Made by a program: the position numbers and the translations under genes. DNA of 64,000 bases from contig OV121092.1 in the NCBI GenBank assembly GCA_921293015.1, positions 16,645,888 to 16,709,887 on the forward strand, written 5' to 3'. Below the pieces are notes generated by a model, which saw only the letters and a list, made by a program, of their open reading frames with translations, did not search any database and had not been told where the DNA came from. Position 1 is the stretch's first letter, and each line of letters starts with the position of its first letter. Origin of the DNA: Phorcus lineatus. Taxonomy: Eukaryota; Mollusca; Gastropoda; Trochida; Trochidae. Below are positions 48,760 through 61,484 of the stretch, one piece after another.

Positions 48760-49110
48760 AAATAAATGATGAGCTGAATAGTTCAACCACCTCGGATCAA
48801 GTTCTCCAATCTTGTGTAATTGAGAGTTCATTTGGTTCAGAATTGCCATAAGGGACCTGAATGGGAATGGTAATATAATAACTATTGATTTATACATTCG
48901 AAATTGACATAAATTGGTATTTATTATAACAGGGCTTCGCTTACAGCTGATGAAATAAACATATCGGTGAAATAAATTGTAATAAAAACTGTTTATTTGA
49001 CGTTTCTTTTTTAATTTAATGTTTACAGTGTAACATATGTACCTAACACATTTGAACAATGTTATTTGTAACATTTATTAGTTAATATAATTATTGTCCA
49101 TTGTGACAGA
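48760..49110 (+). repeat. R repeat, copy R7
   Basis: Plus-oriented: CCTCGGATCAAGTTCTCCAA, CTTGTGTAATTGAGAGTTCA, TTGACATAAATTGGTATTTA and CAGCTGATGAAATAAACA. The minus strand keeps an ATG at 48849-48847 opening MAILNQMNSQLHKI. The long minus frame 48688-49074 runs across it but is otherwise of AT-driven composition. It marks the right edge of segment B. Confidence 0.8.
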
Positions 49111-49219
49111 AGTGAAATCAGGATAAAAGGGCAATCTCACTATTCACCTAATACGTTGTTATAAATGAATTATCACAATGAATATTTGTTTCATTCTCTA
49201 CAGAATCCAAAAAGAGAAA

Positions 49220-49480
49220 CGTAATTCTGTAATTTTGGATTCTGCAACCACTTGGGATCAAGTTCTGCAATCTTGTATAATCGAGGATTTACGTGGTAGT
49301 AATAGTGCCATAAAGGGACCTAAATGAGAATGGCAATATAATAACCATTGATTTATAATGCTCAATTGACATAAATTGGTATCTATTACAACCAGCTGAT
49401 GAAATGAACACAAAGTTGAATCAAAACTTAACATATAATAGTGATCATTTATTTAAATAATTGGTCAATGATTTACATGA
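49220..49480 (+). repeat. R repeat, copy R8
   Basis: Second plus-oriented copy next to R7: CTTGGGATCAAGTTCTGCAA, CTTGTATAATCGAGGATTTA, TTGACATAAATTGGTATCTA and GTTGAATCAAAACTTAACAT. The minus-strand ATG (49311-49309) is kept, but the peptide is then shifted by one base. Confidence 0.8.
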
Positions 49481-49899
49481 CAATTACACAACATATATGC
49501 GATTCTTCTTTGTATTGATTTGTAACCAAACAGAGTGTTTTGTAAGGCAACTTTATTTTCATGACTACATTAATAAAATCTTAAGAGTTCAAAGCCAGCT
49601 AACAATAATTAAAAGTTGTTCAAAGTCGTTGCTTTGATAATTTCCATTCAAATTCATAAGTTAATATGAAAATGGATATTAGTATAATACGCTTACGTAT
49701 TGCATATGACAATGTGTCAATCCCTACTCTTATGTGATTGAAACATTCCGATTGGGGAAAATAAATTGAGAGAGTTCTGAGGTAAGTAGTAAGGTTTGTT
49801 ATAAAATAACAGTTTAATAATGTGATCACACGAAAATGAAAATGAAAATTTCCATTTTCAAGACCATGTGTATTTAACCAAAAGAAGGAGTTTTAAAAC

Positions 49900-52800
49900 C
49901 GAACGTAAAACAAATGATTAAGCTGTGTGAAATTATTTCCCTACCTCAAATGATGAAAGGTGTTCACATATAATGCCCGTCAAAGGCCTGGTGTCACTGA
50001 AAGTTGCTCAGCAAACGCAAGGTAGTTATGCAAGGAGCTTGAAAATATTACTTGAACTCATTTCATTGCTGGATGCGAGTCGTTTTATTTGCCGTTAAGA
50101 TAGCTAGCAAAGCGAGGTTTTTGACCTGAAGGAAATCAGGGTATTTGGACGGAGCTCTGTGGATACATGTTATTGGACACATACCAAAACATCCTCTATA
50201 TATTTGGTAACGAAATAATCAGTCAGTTCTCACTAGTCGTCGATATTTTTAAAACTCGTGCCAGTTGAAACCTGACAGCGAACATATCCCGAACGAATCA
50301 AAAATATTTTCTTCATTAAGAAGAAACAGTGAATTGATTTAATCACCTGAATAAGAAGCAAGAAGTAGTCCTGAAACCAGCGTTGGAAATAATTAAGAAG
50401 TTACATACCGAGCCTTGTTTGCGACCGTCCGACTTGAAATGACATAAAGAATCAACTAATAAATTAGGGCCTTACTTCAATTACATGTCACAGCAACCCC
50501 ACCCACCTCTTTGTAAATCTGTTCAATATCATAAAAAGGGGATACCACCTTATTCATTAATTTACTTATTACGGTAAAACTTGTCACAAAATATATACAG
50601 GATATACATTTCCTATAAATTGTATGATTAAACTGTTGTAATTTTTCTTTACCGAAATAAAAGCGCATTCACGTTGACTGCTCCTGAGATAGCCTGTCGC
50701 CTTAGCAACTGCAACGCAACTCATTACTGAGTCGTTCTAAACCAGCTCTCTATCTCTCTCTATGCCCTTCTGTCGATCTCTTTTCTTCGTGATCTGTCCA
50801 CTCATATTTGGATAAAGTTTTATTTCCTTACCTTAAATTATTAAAAGTGTTTACACATATATGGCCGCCAATGGTTTTTGCAACATCCTTGATAATTTCT
50901 TCCATGATTTCAACTGAACGTGGCGAGTAATGAAAAGTTTAACCCTCTGAAGATAATCCATTTGGCATAAACTACTAGTAATTTGATCAATTAACAATTG
51001 TGCTCATGCCACTTTAAGTAATTAAAAAGGCTGAAATTGACATAACTGCTTGAATATAAAATGTCCACAAAGCATAAATGACACTTAATCAGAAATTCAT
51101 TAACTTAATTATCACTGGCGAAAGAGTCGGTGTTCTCATAGTACAAATCGTAAACACTGGGCCACTACATATCGTTATTCGCTACCTTTCTTTTAAAAGA
51201 ATTTGCACTGAAATAACTTTGCCTCTGAAACATAATATGTTGCCAGCTCTTTTAACGATGAACTGATATACATGTACAAGCAGAATACACTGATTAAATT
51301 ACATATTTTACTTTCAACAGCAAGTTGTAAAATCACTCGAATACTTTAATCATAATTTCTGTCTCGTATGTGAAAGGCCAGACAGTCTAATTACCCAAGG
51401 ATCTATTTCAGCCTAGGTAGCTTCACAATAACGACACAGTTTAAAGCATTAGTTTCGTAAACCCACCTTAATGTATTCTGGCTACCATACTTGATACAAA
51501 ACTATGTTTGACCTGGTAATGACCTATTGCAAATCGGAACCAAGCCTGAATGAAATACTTACGACGTCACTGTATCTCTTCTTTAGAGAGTAGGTGCATG
51601 TTATTTCGTTTGCTTGGGAAATCGTTCAGCTTTAGTGTCATAAAATATGAAATAACGTCAGTTTAGAATATAATGCAAAAGGAAAGAGAAAACGGCATTA
51701 CAGACTGTACATATATCACCAACGTACCACACATTTACTTATCGTAAAGCCTTGAGGAAATATGAAATTAACTGTACACGAAAATTGTAAAAAAAAATTG
51801 AAATTACATATGGAGGTAATTTGATTCTGTTACCATTGCAGTGTCCTAAAACTGACACAAACTTTGCTTTACTTTGAGCGGACACTTACAGAATATAGAC
51901 TTTACAGGGCTTCCCCCTTTCATTAAACAATTTAACAATTACACTGAATAGTGTACATTTATAGCCTATGATATGTAGAACTAGATATCTCCCAGAGCGT
52001 TAACGTTAGATTCTCTCACCACGTAGGTAGCTCAGCTCACGACTGTTACGGAGGGTAAAAAATCATCATCTGGCCAAGAGTATTTGCAATACAGATATTG
52101 TTCTAAATTGCTATTAATCCAAACCTTCTTACATGTTCAAGTGAACTAGGTTCATATATAAAATATATCCCGATTGCACTAGTGAATGATTAATGCACGA
52201 AGACTAGTAAAACGAAAATCAGCAAATCATTATTATGTAATGGAGAAATTTATTAATATGTTTACTCATTAACAAGATTCATAATTACACTTTATAATTT
52301 TTTCTATGTATAATATATTATTATAGATTATGATATATCTTTTTGAGATCTAGTACACTCTCATAAAGGCTATAGAACTCCGTCTCATTCCTCCAACAGT
52401 TGACATTTCCTCAATTATATACAAAAAGAGAAAATTGCAAATTGACGTCAAAACAGTGATTGAAACAACTGTATTCCAAAGTGATCTCCAAACAAAACGT
52501 CATGTGTCATATCTTGCTTGCTTGAGTATACAGTAATTCATCTCGGAAAGAAGATTTTCGAAACTTAGTGGAACTCGAAACTTAATGTAATGTCCAATTT
52601 CCAATTTATCAGTACAATCGATTCTGGTTCCATAATACGATAACTTAACGTGCTAAGTGAGATAAAGACATTAGAAACCTCTAAATTATTCGTAAAATCA
52701 ATTTCAGTCTGTAGTAGATTACTGTTATGCCAAATGAGGTTAAATCAATCTGATTAATCTCATAAATTTGAAACCAATTCGCAAAAGTCAATGAAGAAAA

Positions 52801-52950
52801 CACTAAAGAATAACATTTAAGGAAACAGACCAATGTTATAACTCTTGAAACAGAAACCAATAATTAAAAACTTAAACCTCAAATTGGTTCCGACTGTAAA
52901 ATAGGTTTGATCACCGCTAGTTGTATATCCAGCCAATAGTATGACCTGCA
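49900..52950. repeat. Region of diverged local duplications
   Basis: Contains one side of several old local duplications. 49930-49990 resembles 50825-50890 (TTTCC(C/T)TACCT...TGTTCACATAT). 50730-50800 resembles 56330-56420 (a CTCTATCTCTCT-type stretch then TCTGTCCACT). 51410-51480 resembles 54555-54620 (TTTAAAGCATTAGTTTCGTAAACC). 52690-52830 resembles 55020-55140. I found no gene; the short frames are unconvincing. Confidence 0.45.
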
Positions 52951-52984
52951 ATAGCTACATAAAGCCGTCGACCTGGGCTATTAG

Positions 52985-53065
52985 TTTTAAGGTCTCTGTT
53001 TCACTGGGCTGCCTGCAGACCGCTGTGGAGAGGAAAGCCTCTGTTAGAACGAGTTCGAACCCCGA
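52985..53065 (+). repeat. Possible tRNA-like head of another SINE
   Basis: GAGTTCGAACCCC near 53049 is a good B-box match, about 60 bases after a GC-richer stretch, but I see no convincing A-box. It may be the head of a decayed SINE of a different family. It is not a tRNA gene, since no cloverleaf is apparent. Confidence 0.3.
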
Positions 53066-53109
53066 TACAATAATTGTTTTTTTAACTTTCATTCCTCGGA
53101 ACACGGTCG

Positions 53110-53790
53110 ACTTTAATCTACAATAAAGGACCAACACCCTAAAATCCTGCTTCCATTGTCTTGAATGAAAAGGACAAGAAAGTTGAAACGTTATTATAGA
53201 CTCCTTATCCAATGGGGATTATGATTTGTAGATTTGGTAACCTTGTGGTCACTAGGGTCACGCCTTATAAACCTACTTTCATTTTCCCATAGATGTAAAG
53301 GGCAAGAAAGCTGAATTATTGTGTAGTGACCTCATTTGTAGCGGGATAGCGCAGAGGTTAACGCGTTCGTCTTCAAGAGGTCTGTGGTTCGAAACCAACA
53401 GGGGATCGGCAATTCTGCAGTAGATACCTGTTCTACATGCAATAAGATTTGGGAAAAATGATACCATGAATTTCAGCGCAGTACCACCCATGGTTTGCTT
53501 GTTCCAGCCGATGCTCGCAATTCATAGCCACAATATTGTTGTCGTCTTTCTCCCTGAAATAACGGTGTCAGCTGTGATGATTTAAGTGAAAAAATCTCGG
53601 CTTTAAACCCCGCATTACCTCACCTTGCCTCATACGGATTATATTTTATAAAATTTGTAGCCATGTCGCCTCAAATAAGGGCCACTGGGGCCAGACCAAA
53701 AACAGACTACTTAATGTTCTCATGAATGAAAATGGCTAGATTGCTGAAATATTGAATATACCTGATGGGGATTTTGTACACCAAAAACTC
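53110..53790. repeat. Three degenerate units of a roughly 110-bp repeat, split by a SINE
   Basis: Units near 53140-53225, 53270-53340 and 53700-53775 share the pattern CCT(G/A)CTT..ATT then AATGAAAAGG(A/G)CAAGAAAG(T/C)TGAA(A) then TATGGGGATT..TTTGTAG-type endings. The SINE at 53340 lies after the second unit. No coding capacity. Confidence 0.55.
53340..53580 (+). mobile_element. tRNA-derived SINE copy 3, most complete
   Basis: A-box TAGCGCAGAGG at 53347-53357 and B-box GGTTCGAAACC at 53386-53396 (39 bases from start to start, as in tRNA genes) form the head. A linker with CCTGTTCTACATGCA follows, then a central domain with TTCAGCGCAGTACCACCCAT and TTCCAGCCGATGCTCGCA, and a tail with CTTTCTCCCTGAAATAA near 53547. 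It is the only copy with both pol III boxes well matched. The central domain is common to all four copies; I cannot say which named SINE superfamily it belongs to. Confidence 0.88.
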
Positions 53791-55320
53791 AATAAAAAAG
53801 GGCCAAAGGAGTGACACCATAATAACCGTAGATATCTTTGCAATTAGAAGTAAATGTTTTTTGGTGATAGATGTTTACTTCATCTAACCATAATACTATA
53901 AAGCCTTTTTAAATATAAGCCAATCGTTAATTTTGTTATTAATCTTGCAATGAAAACGGTTAGGAGTTGAACTTAACGAGAACGGTTTCAGATGACATGA
54001 ATTATGAATTTATACATCTTATCTTTACTCAATAGCATAAGTTTTTTTAATTTGTTGTCTTTATTAATGTTTTTTTTTCTACATAATGTAAGTATCAAAA
54101 TCAATATGAGACCATGACATAACACATCATACTTTTAAATGGAGTAATTTAACGAGTGAATAGGTACCATTATGATATTTTTAAATATTCATATAAGACC
54201 ACAGTATGAGAAATTGTATCAATACCGATAGAGATGATATTTATAGAAACATGAAATTATTCCTTCATTTTGTTCATCGCCAGAATATTTTTTTCTGAAA
54301 ATAGTTTAGATTTCTTTTAATGTCTTCAAATGAAGAGCAATGTCATCAGAAATTCGTGTTACCAAATATATTAGACAGAAGACATACCGATGGGCTTCAG
54401 AAATCTGTTCCTGGATTCGAATTTCAGATGAATGCTACAAAGGGCTCTTAACCTCAATTTGTTCGGTTTCGGGTCATAAAAATTGCTTTAAATGCTTCAA
54501 TGAAACAGCTCTAAATTGTCAAGTACACTGTCGAGCTTTAAATTGTGGTACATCGGTTAGCCTACTTATTTTCACTATAACAGCACATTTTAAACAATCA
54601 GTTTCGTAAACCTGCTGAAATGTCTCTTGTCAGGACAATGACAGCAATCCCACGTAAGGCAATGTGGTCATTTGGGAAATAGTTTAGTAACAAATTACTA
54701 TATTGTTATTTCTCGTATTACTCTTCTGAATGATGTAAGCTACAGAAAAAAAATATATTTAAGGTTTCCTTTTTCTTTTGAGACAAGATAACGGTAAATA
54801 CAGGATAAATAATGACACTTATGGACCAAGTTTATTTCATCGAGTCACATGGGTAAAGTTGCTGTTTCACAAATGTGTACTAATTTGAACCAATTTGGTC
54901 TAATTCTAATACAATATATAGTGTGTATGATCTTATCAGTACACCAATTCATTTTTCAAACTCATTTCATATTAGGACTGATAAGGCGTCAAGAAAGATA
55001 AACGCAAACTGATTAATGTCAGCAGTAAACCACCGTAGATGTCCAATGCGAGTCAGTCAATCTGAGTTATCTCTAACCTTTCCCAACCAATTCTAAGAAG
55101 CAATTAAAGAAAAAACATTAAATAGATACATAAGAAATAGGTTAATGTTGGCAACTCTAAGTAAAAAAAATCAATATCTTAAAATGTTACTCAAGATCTG
55201 ACAGGACAAGAAAAATCATATTGATCATACACTTTTCATTTTCGTCGATGATCACATGTGCTTTCTTTAAAAAAACTAAGGGCGGCATATTTTTCAAGGT
55301 AAGGTTAAGTTATTAGGGCT
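53791..55320. repeat. Second side of local duplications, otherwise AT-rich
   Basis: 54555-54620 and 55020-55140 pair with 51410-51480 and 52690-52830, in the same order. The 89-codon plus frame 54340-54609 is Cys-rich and looks superficially protein-like, but the duplicated region near 51.2 kb does not preserve it and I recognise no domain. Confidence 0.4.
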
Positions 55321-55329
55321 TCAACGCCG

Positions 55330-55480
55330 CTTTCATGGCTTTCCACTTAGTTCATGGCTACTAATATTATTTCAGGGTGAAGGCAGCAACAGTATTGTGG
55401 CTATGCATTGCGGTGAAACCTGCGAGCATCGGCTAAGGCCAGCGAACTAGTGGTACTGCGCTTAAAATTGAGTGTCGAAT
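55330..55480 (-). mobile_element. tRNA-derived SINE copy 4, 3' part only
   Basis: Read on the minus strand: GCGCAGTACCACTAG, TGCTCGCAGGTTTCACCGCA, ATGCATAGCCACAATACTGT and the tail CACCCTGAAATAATATTAGTAG. The tRNA-like head is missing. The match with copy 2 around the GCAATGCATAGCC block is close. Confidence 0.8.
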
Positions 55481-57322
55481 AGTCCTCTACAGACAGATTT
55501 GACGAGTCTACTGGGTGTAAATCCATTTTGACACAATTCTAATTTCAAAACAACCTAAGTATATTTAAGTACACTAGGTATATATCAGTAGGGTATATAT
55601 CCTACTGACATATTCCTTTGGTACGTAATCTCGATATAAATGTTCCCCTACCAAGCCACTCCCTATCACCAATTGCAAGCTGGCTTTGTCGTATCATAAA
55701 CATGAAATACAAAAACATGTAGATAATGTTGTTATTGAACAAAATATTATTTTTGGAAGTTTTATTTTAACTGCAGCACTAAACGCCAGTGACACTAAAT
55801 ATTTAAATGTAATAAAATATGAAATCTTAATAAATGTTTACATCGCAGCCTATCCTTTCAACGATATCATGTAGGACTGATAAATGTATATCTTTTGAAA
55901 CCAAGGTCGACTTTCAAATGAATTTCATTCTTTACTCTGAAAAGTTCAATCATCACTCCCTGTCTAGTAATGTACTTACAATAACTTTCTGTTCGCAAAA
56001 CAGATTGTGAGTTTACAGAGCGTCATCGAAAAATATTTTCGACATCTTATTTGTCAAAAACGTTGTTCATTTGAGAAATATGACATGATTAGTCTTCACC
56101 GTGATAAACATTCTTAACAACTTTTAATTTCAAAGGAAACATTTTGGAAATCTATAAACATTACAGGAATCTCAAGTGACAAACCACCACTTGATTCAAT
56201 ACCTTATCTTAGTGTGTTTACGTGCTTAAGAAACCCCGAGAGCTATGCAAGCCGAAGCTTACATGGTCCTGGTAAGGCTTCCCAAGCTGGTCCGGACGAC
56301 AGGTAGAAGCCAGACCAAATTTGAGTGGTTCTAAAACCTGCAGTCTATCTTTCACTATGCCATTCATTCCGTCTCTTTCCTTATCTTTTCGAACACTTTC
56401 TCCCTGGTCTGTCCACTTTCCTCAGCATGCTTGTCATCCACGTGTGTACTAACTGACATATTGTTAAAAACACACAAGTGACAAAAGCACTCTTTCACCT
56501 TGTGTGTACATGTCAAGCATTATGACGTCATGATACCATGATAGTCATTGTCATCGTTTGCTGTATCAAGCGTATCCAATTTTAAATAAGTTTCACAAAG
56601 GTGATCAGTCCCACAAGTACTCTCGTCAAATGTTTATGCACGTAATCGAATGTTCTAAATTCTTATTACCATCACGGCAGCTTAGTTACCACCTGAAATT
56701 GGACACAAAAGAAGTCATTACAGCTTGGGCAAACATATTTGTCTGATCACAAGAGAAATTGCTTTAATTCCAGAATGATATAATGCAGTATTTAACAACA
56801 AATAGCTAAAACTGCTGTCAATGAATCTGAGAAAGACCATCTCGGAAAACGTTGACAGCTACCTTAGCATTTTAGACAGTTTAGCTTCCTAATTGAATAA
56901 CAGCTTGGTCTCTTTTTGACGCACCTCCATTTTCTCAGTTTTAATTTTGATGACAACAAATCATAAATTATCCTCTAGTGAGACTGATATTTGCAGTACT
57001 ATTATCTATTGTATCTGAGTAATGGGCTAAAAGATACTTTCAACAGGAGGCTTACACATGTCTCATCCAAGTTTACCAACACATGAAATTCACTTGAGGT
57101 ACTTTATACCTTAAAAAAGTTAAGATGAAATCGGAATGAAATCGGTTAATCATATATTCAGTTTCTTTCTTTTTAAGTGCCAAAGATTGTTTCATACCCT
57201 CATTATTTGGTAAATGAAAAATAGCTGTATAGAGTGACAGTTTCTTTTATAGAGTACCATGAAAACGATCATGTCAATGCATTTACCCATGCATATAATT
57301 ATATTTCAAAATGCATCTAATG
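55481..57322. other. AT-rich sequence with a GC-richer patch
   Basis: 56210-56440 is GC-richer and includes the stretch resembling 50.73-50.80 kb. No frame over 62 codons and no recognised feature. Confidence 0.4.
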
Positions 57323-57323
57323 A

Positions 57324-57438
57324 CCTGGTCCGAGATTTTCGAAGCTCTCTTTGTGCTAAGATAATCGTAAGCCAATGTTAATGTATGGTACTTACGACTA
57401 TCTTAGTACTATGAGAGTTTCGAAAATCTAGGTCCTGG
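57324..57438. mobile_element. Small foldback MITE
   Basis: Arms of about 45 bp (57328-57371 and 57391-57434) flank a 19-base loop. The core AGATTTTCGAAGCTCTC pairs with GAGAGTTTCGAAAATCT, and GCTAAGATAATCGTAAG pairs with CTTACGACTATCTTAGT. About six mismatches. No coding capacity; target duplication unclear. Confidence 0.85.
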
Positions 57439-58832
57439 TGTCCATAAAAAAACAATAGTCATCTTAATACAGTAATGATATCAATACAATGCAGTCTTCT
57501 TAAACCAGCTTTCATAAAATTTTATCTTCGAAAATTTTGAAAACTGAGAAGCAGAATTTAATATGTAAGTAATGTAATATGTTCATAGTTTGCCACGATT
57601 GCGTCTTTAACTATTCCTATTGCTTTAATGGGATTCAAATGTAAAATGCAGCATTTAATTAACAAAAATATCTGAATAATTCATCAGTTCAAACATTTTT
57701 GGCATTCGGTCCGAAAGAGATCAGGATATTGGAGGGATATTGTATTTTGTACCTAGTATATGAAAGAATAATATGTTGTGTCCCAAACATGATATTATTT
57801 CTCTATTTATTACTCATTTAAAAACAGTGTTGACAGACACAGACACAGACAGAATCAAGTTGCGACCTTTTTCATTATTAGACAGATGTTACAGTTGCCC
57901 TCTCCTCACGTGTCATTAATAAAAGACTTAACTGGAAGGTGATAATTTAATCAGAATGTCAGACTGTCTGAACTACTGAAGTTGAACAGTGGTAATTCCT
58001 TTGGATCTGACTGTGGCGAAATTGTTTTATGGACTAATTTAAAAAAATATATAAAACAAAACTGTCTTTTATCATAATATTTGATGCAGTGTTAACTAAA
58101 TCTTCTAATAAAACCACTGTCTAAAATGGATCTTTTATTTATATAGAACTAAAAAACTATCACGACAAATGTAACTGTTTTACAACATTTTTCGACCAGC
58201 TGATTCTTTGGTTTTAATTTCTAATAAAGCTGCATTAAAAAATCCATCAAAACAGTTCTGGGATGTTATCAAATATAGAGGCAGTCATCTTTGTTTTTTA
58301 CACTACATTTTAGTGCCATTAGTGAAGTATCGATTTTCAAACAGATATGCAAAAAATTACACTTCCAAAAATCGGCAATAAGATGGGTTTTTTTTATATT
58401 AACCTCTCATTATACACTATTTGAAATAATGATATAACTGGATAGCCTGACGAACAATTGAGGAGGCAATTTCAATATCCCATAATTACTACATTGGACG
58501 GCGAATAAATAATAAAAGCATTTAGTATTTGTTGTCAGTTAGTTTGATAAGTAATTATATATAAATAATATATTCCTTGAACTTTTATGAAAATGTCATA
58601 TTGCTTTTCTTCGGATGATGTTCAACCTACTGCTAAATATACCATCACCATTTTCCTTTTGTTACTTCCATAAGTCTTCAATTGAGACTAAATATATGGT
58701 TCTGGCATATAATAAATGAGTGTAACGTTAATATACTTACAATATACAGTATATTACCTCATAAGATTTTTCTAAGGGAAACAAATTTGTGATATTTTGC
58801 TGATGTATATTCAGCTAGTGTGTTGTTTTAAT
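57439..58832. other. AT-rich sequence without recognised content
   Basis: Contains a brief GACACAGACACAGACAGA simple repeat near 57835. Nothing else supported. Confidence 0.4.
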
Positions 58833-58950
58833 TTTTGCTTCTCCAACATTATTTTTTACTTTGGCTATTTCATAAATTCCAAGCCGCTCTTTTTTGCTTC
58901 TGCAATATATTTTTTAACCTAGGCTATTTCATGAATTCCAAGCCGCTAAT
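58833..58950. repeat. Tandem duplication, 59 bp period
   Basis: Two adjacent copies start TTTTGCTTCT at 58833 and 58892, and each contains GGCTATTTCAT(A/G)AATTCCAAG then CCGCT. Several substitutions separate them. Confidence 0.9.
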
Positions 58951-61484
58951 AAATGAAATTGCTCAAGCGACGCTAAATGCACTCATTCAAAACTCAAATT
59001 AATTAAAATAAAAGTTTATGTGTGGAAAGTGTTAAATAAGACATTACGTAAATATGTTTATTATTTTATTTTCCCTAAAACGATTTCCAGTCCATAGTAA
59101 ATCACTGGATATGCCCAATGTTGGTCTGCAGTCTCATTTATTTTCAAACAAACTCTAATAATAAAAAAAGCAAATGCATTAATTTAAGAGAAATAGGTTT
59201 ATCTTTGGAACTTTCAAACAGCAGCCAGTAATACAATATCTCAATGTCTGAGAAAGCCTCATTGGGTCTGACTGGTCAAAAGAATTGAGGTATATCATTA
59301 ACTTTCCCAAAATCCATGAACACACTTTCTAATTCAAATGAATTGGGGCCTTATACTAGCTATATTTATACAAATCAAATTATCCAACTTCTATTTCACA
59401 CTTCTGCAAAGTGACTCTGAAAGGGGAGTTTTCTTTGAAATGTAATCAATTGATCGTGTTCCGAATATGAATATAGTGTTCATGAACGCAATAGATAAAT
59501 GTAGTTTTGTTATGAATACATGTATTCATTTGAATTTTATGCCTAGAAGTATTCTTTTACATCTCTTTAAAAGTAAGTAAAATGACGCATCCATGAAAAT
59601 CCATATGAGATTAATGAATGTTTATGCATAAGTAGTGATGCGTGAAATATAAAATTATGAAAGTAACAAACCTTTCACGGGTTATGAAACACATAAAACG
59701 TCGGATGATTATTCTGTTACGTGAATTGCATTATGTCACAACATACTACGTATACCTCGTTGAAACTTGAAACATACTGCCTGTTTGACTGAACTTTATA
59801 CAGAAACAATTGTAAACTCTAGTTACTGACTAGAAAAAAATTGTCTTACGTATTTTTTTTTTCTGCCACAAATAACAACGAAAGTTTTCAAAGTTATATT
59901 TTATCTATAGGCGAAAACATTAACTGCCTGTATCCGAGTTCACGTCCTGCAATATATATATTGGCTCGTCTTTAAACTGGACAGTGATTTTACTGAGCAG
60001 ATTTCGTTAAAAGCTGATATATTCCTAACGTGGGGCTAAACAATAACTCACATTAACATACACATAGTTAGAAAAGAAGCTCATCTTTAAGCTTCTGGCT
60101 CACTAATTTAAATTGAAGAGACAGTTATTTCACGTTCATTCGAATAATTGAAACTGAATAACAAGTGAACACTAAACTGATAAATTTATAATTATGTTAA
60201 ATATACTAGCACAGAGAGTACCAGTGAAAGGGTGTACTCACATTTCAGAATTGCCATAAGAAAATACAAACCAAACATTCCACATACCTTTGTGATAAAA
60301 CGAAAGCATGAATGTGTAGTTGAAATTCATCGTTTGATTAAATCTCAAAAGCAGCATCAAAAGTTTTATGAAAATGTTATAAAATGTGTAATCTTGGTAT
60401 TTGCTTACTTTAAAGTATATCAATACACAATGTTATATAAGATCAGCAAATACATTTCATAACATTTTAGAAAAGAAATGATTGTGATTAAATTCTAAAC
60501 TGTCAGACAGTAAATCATCTTTTCGGTCGAGTGATGTATAAATGATATCTTTTCTGTCAAGAGAAGAACGATTACAAATAACAAGTTGTAATCGAGTCAA
60601 GAGATCACTGACGAGAGATGAATTTAACAACACATCCACGATGGATGCATTACCTAGGTATAGTTAACTTAGAATAATCTCTGACAAACAGGATTATGTT
60701 TATTTCAAACAGTCTCAAATGGACATGAAATTTTAAATATTTTCTTGTAATAATATTTTCATGTTGTTCTTCAGTGTTTTTGCCTACTTATAATACTCAG
60801 TTTGCAAGACTATCCCTTTCAAGATATACCTAGAAATAAAGAGGATGTTTTTATAAACATTTTCAAATATTTCCAGGATTGCACCGCATCATTTGGTTTC
60901 CATCATTAATTTTACTTTGTTAAAAAAAGGGAATGAAGATTCAATGGGAAATATTTTTTTCTCTGTCGATTTGTTAACAATAACCTTTAGCAGCAAGATT
61001 GTTTAGCTTTTTAATTGAAAGGCAGCTTTGATGTGATCTATTCAATAAACTCGGCAATTTTTCTTGGATTATTTAAGTTTTGTAGATACAGTCTTAGTGC
61101 TGCTAATATTATTTAGCTGATATTAATCTTTATAACGTTATTAGAACGAAGTTACTAGCTTTCTTGTTTTAGAGGAATGATGTCGGTAGTATTGAAATAT
61201 CAAATTCAAAGAATAACAGTCATTCAACAATTTTGGAAATTAAAACTGACATTGAGTGACCGAATGAAAAACTAAGTTAAATCATGAATCAAAATAATTC
61301 CTTTCTTTTTTCTCTTTCTCGTCTTCATCACATTTTGGGTACTGGTTTAATGATGCAATAGCAAATTAGACACGTCCCCTAAACCATTGAGATTGGTCGC
61401 TGAATTACATAGCACTAACAAAAACAACTGAGATACACAAAATTAATGTTTACCTTCCAGATCATTTCAATCAATTTTTATTTC
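58951..61484. other. AT-rich sequence without recognised content
   Basis: No frame over 76 codons, and those present are Lys/Ile/Tyr-rich as expected from base composition. Two nearby TCTTTTC(G/T)GTC(G/A)AG strings at 60519-60563 form a small direct repeat. Confidence 0.4.

Noticed and set aside
48688-49074. 128-codon minus-strand frame
   Set aside because: Longest frame in the window, but it lies across repeat R7 and other R copies keep only about 25 codons of it. The rest is AT-driven.
50746-50762. CTCT-rich stretch as a polypyrimidine tract of an intron
   Set aside because: No acceptor followed by an open frame; it resembles the duplicated stretch at 56.34 kb.
53279-53491. 70-codon minus frame opening MGGTALKF, with a similar frame at 9996-10220
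   Set aside because: Both are by-products of the SINE central domain.
54340-54609. 89-codon Cys-rich plus-strand frame
   Set aside because: No cysteine spacing of a known domain, and the related duplicated stretch near 51.2 kb does not preserve the frame.
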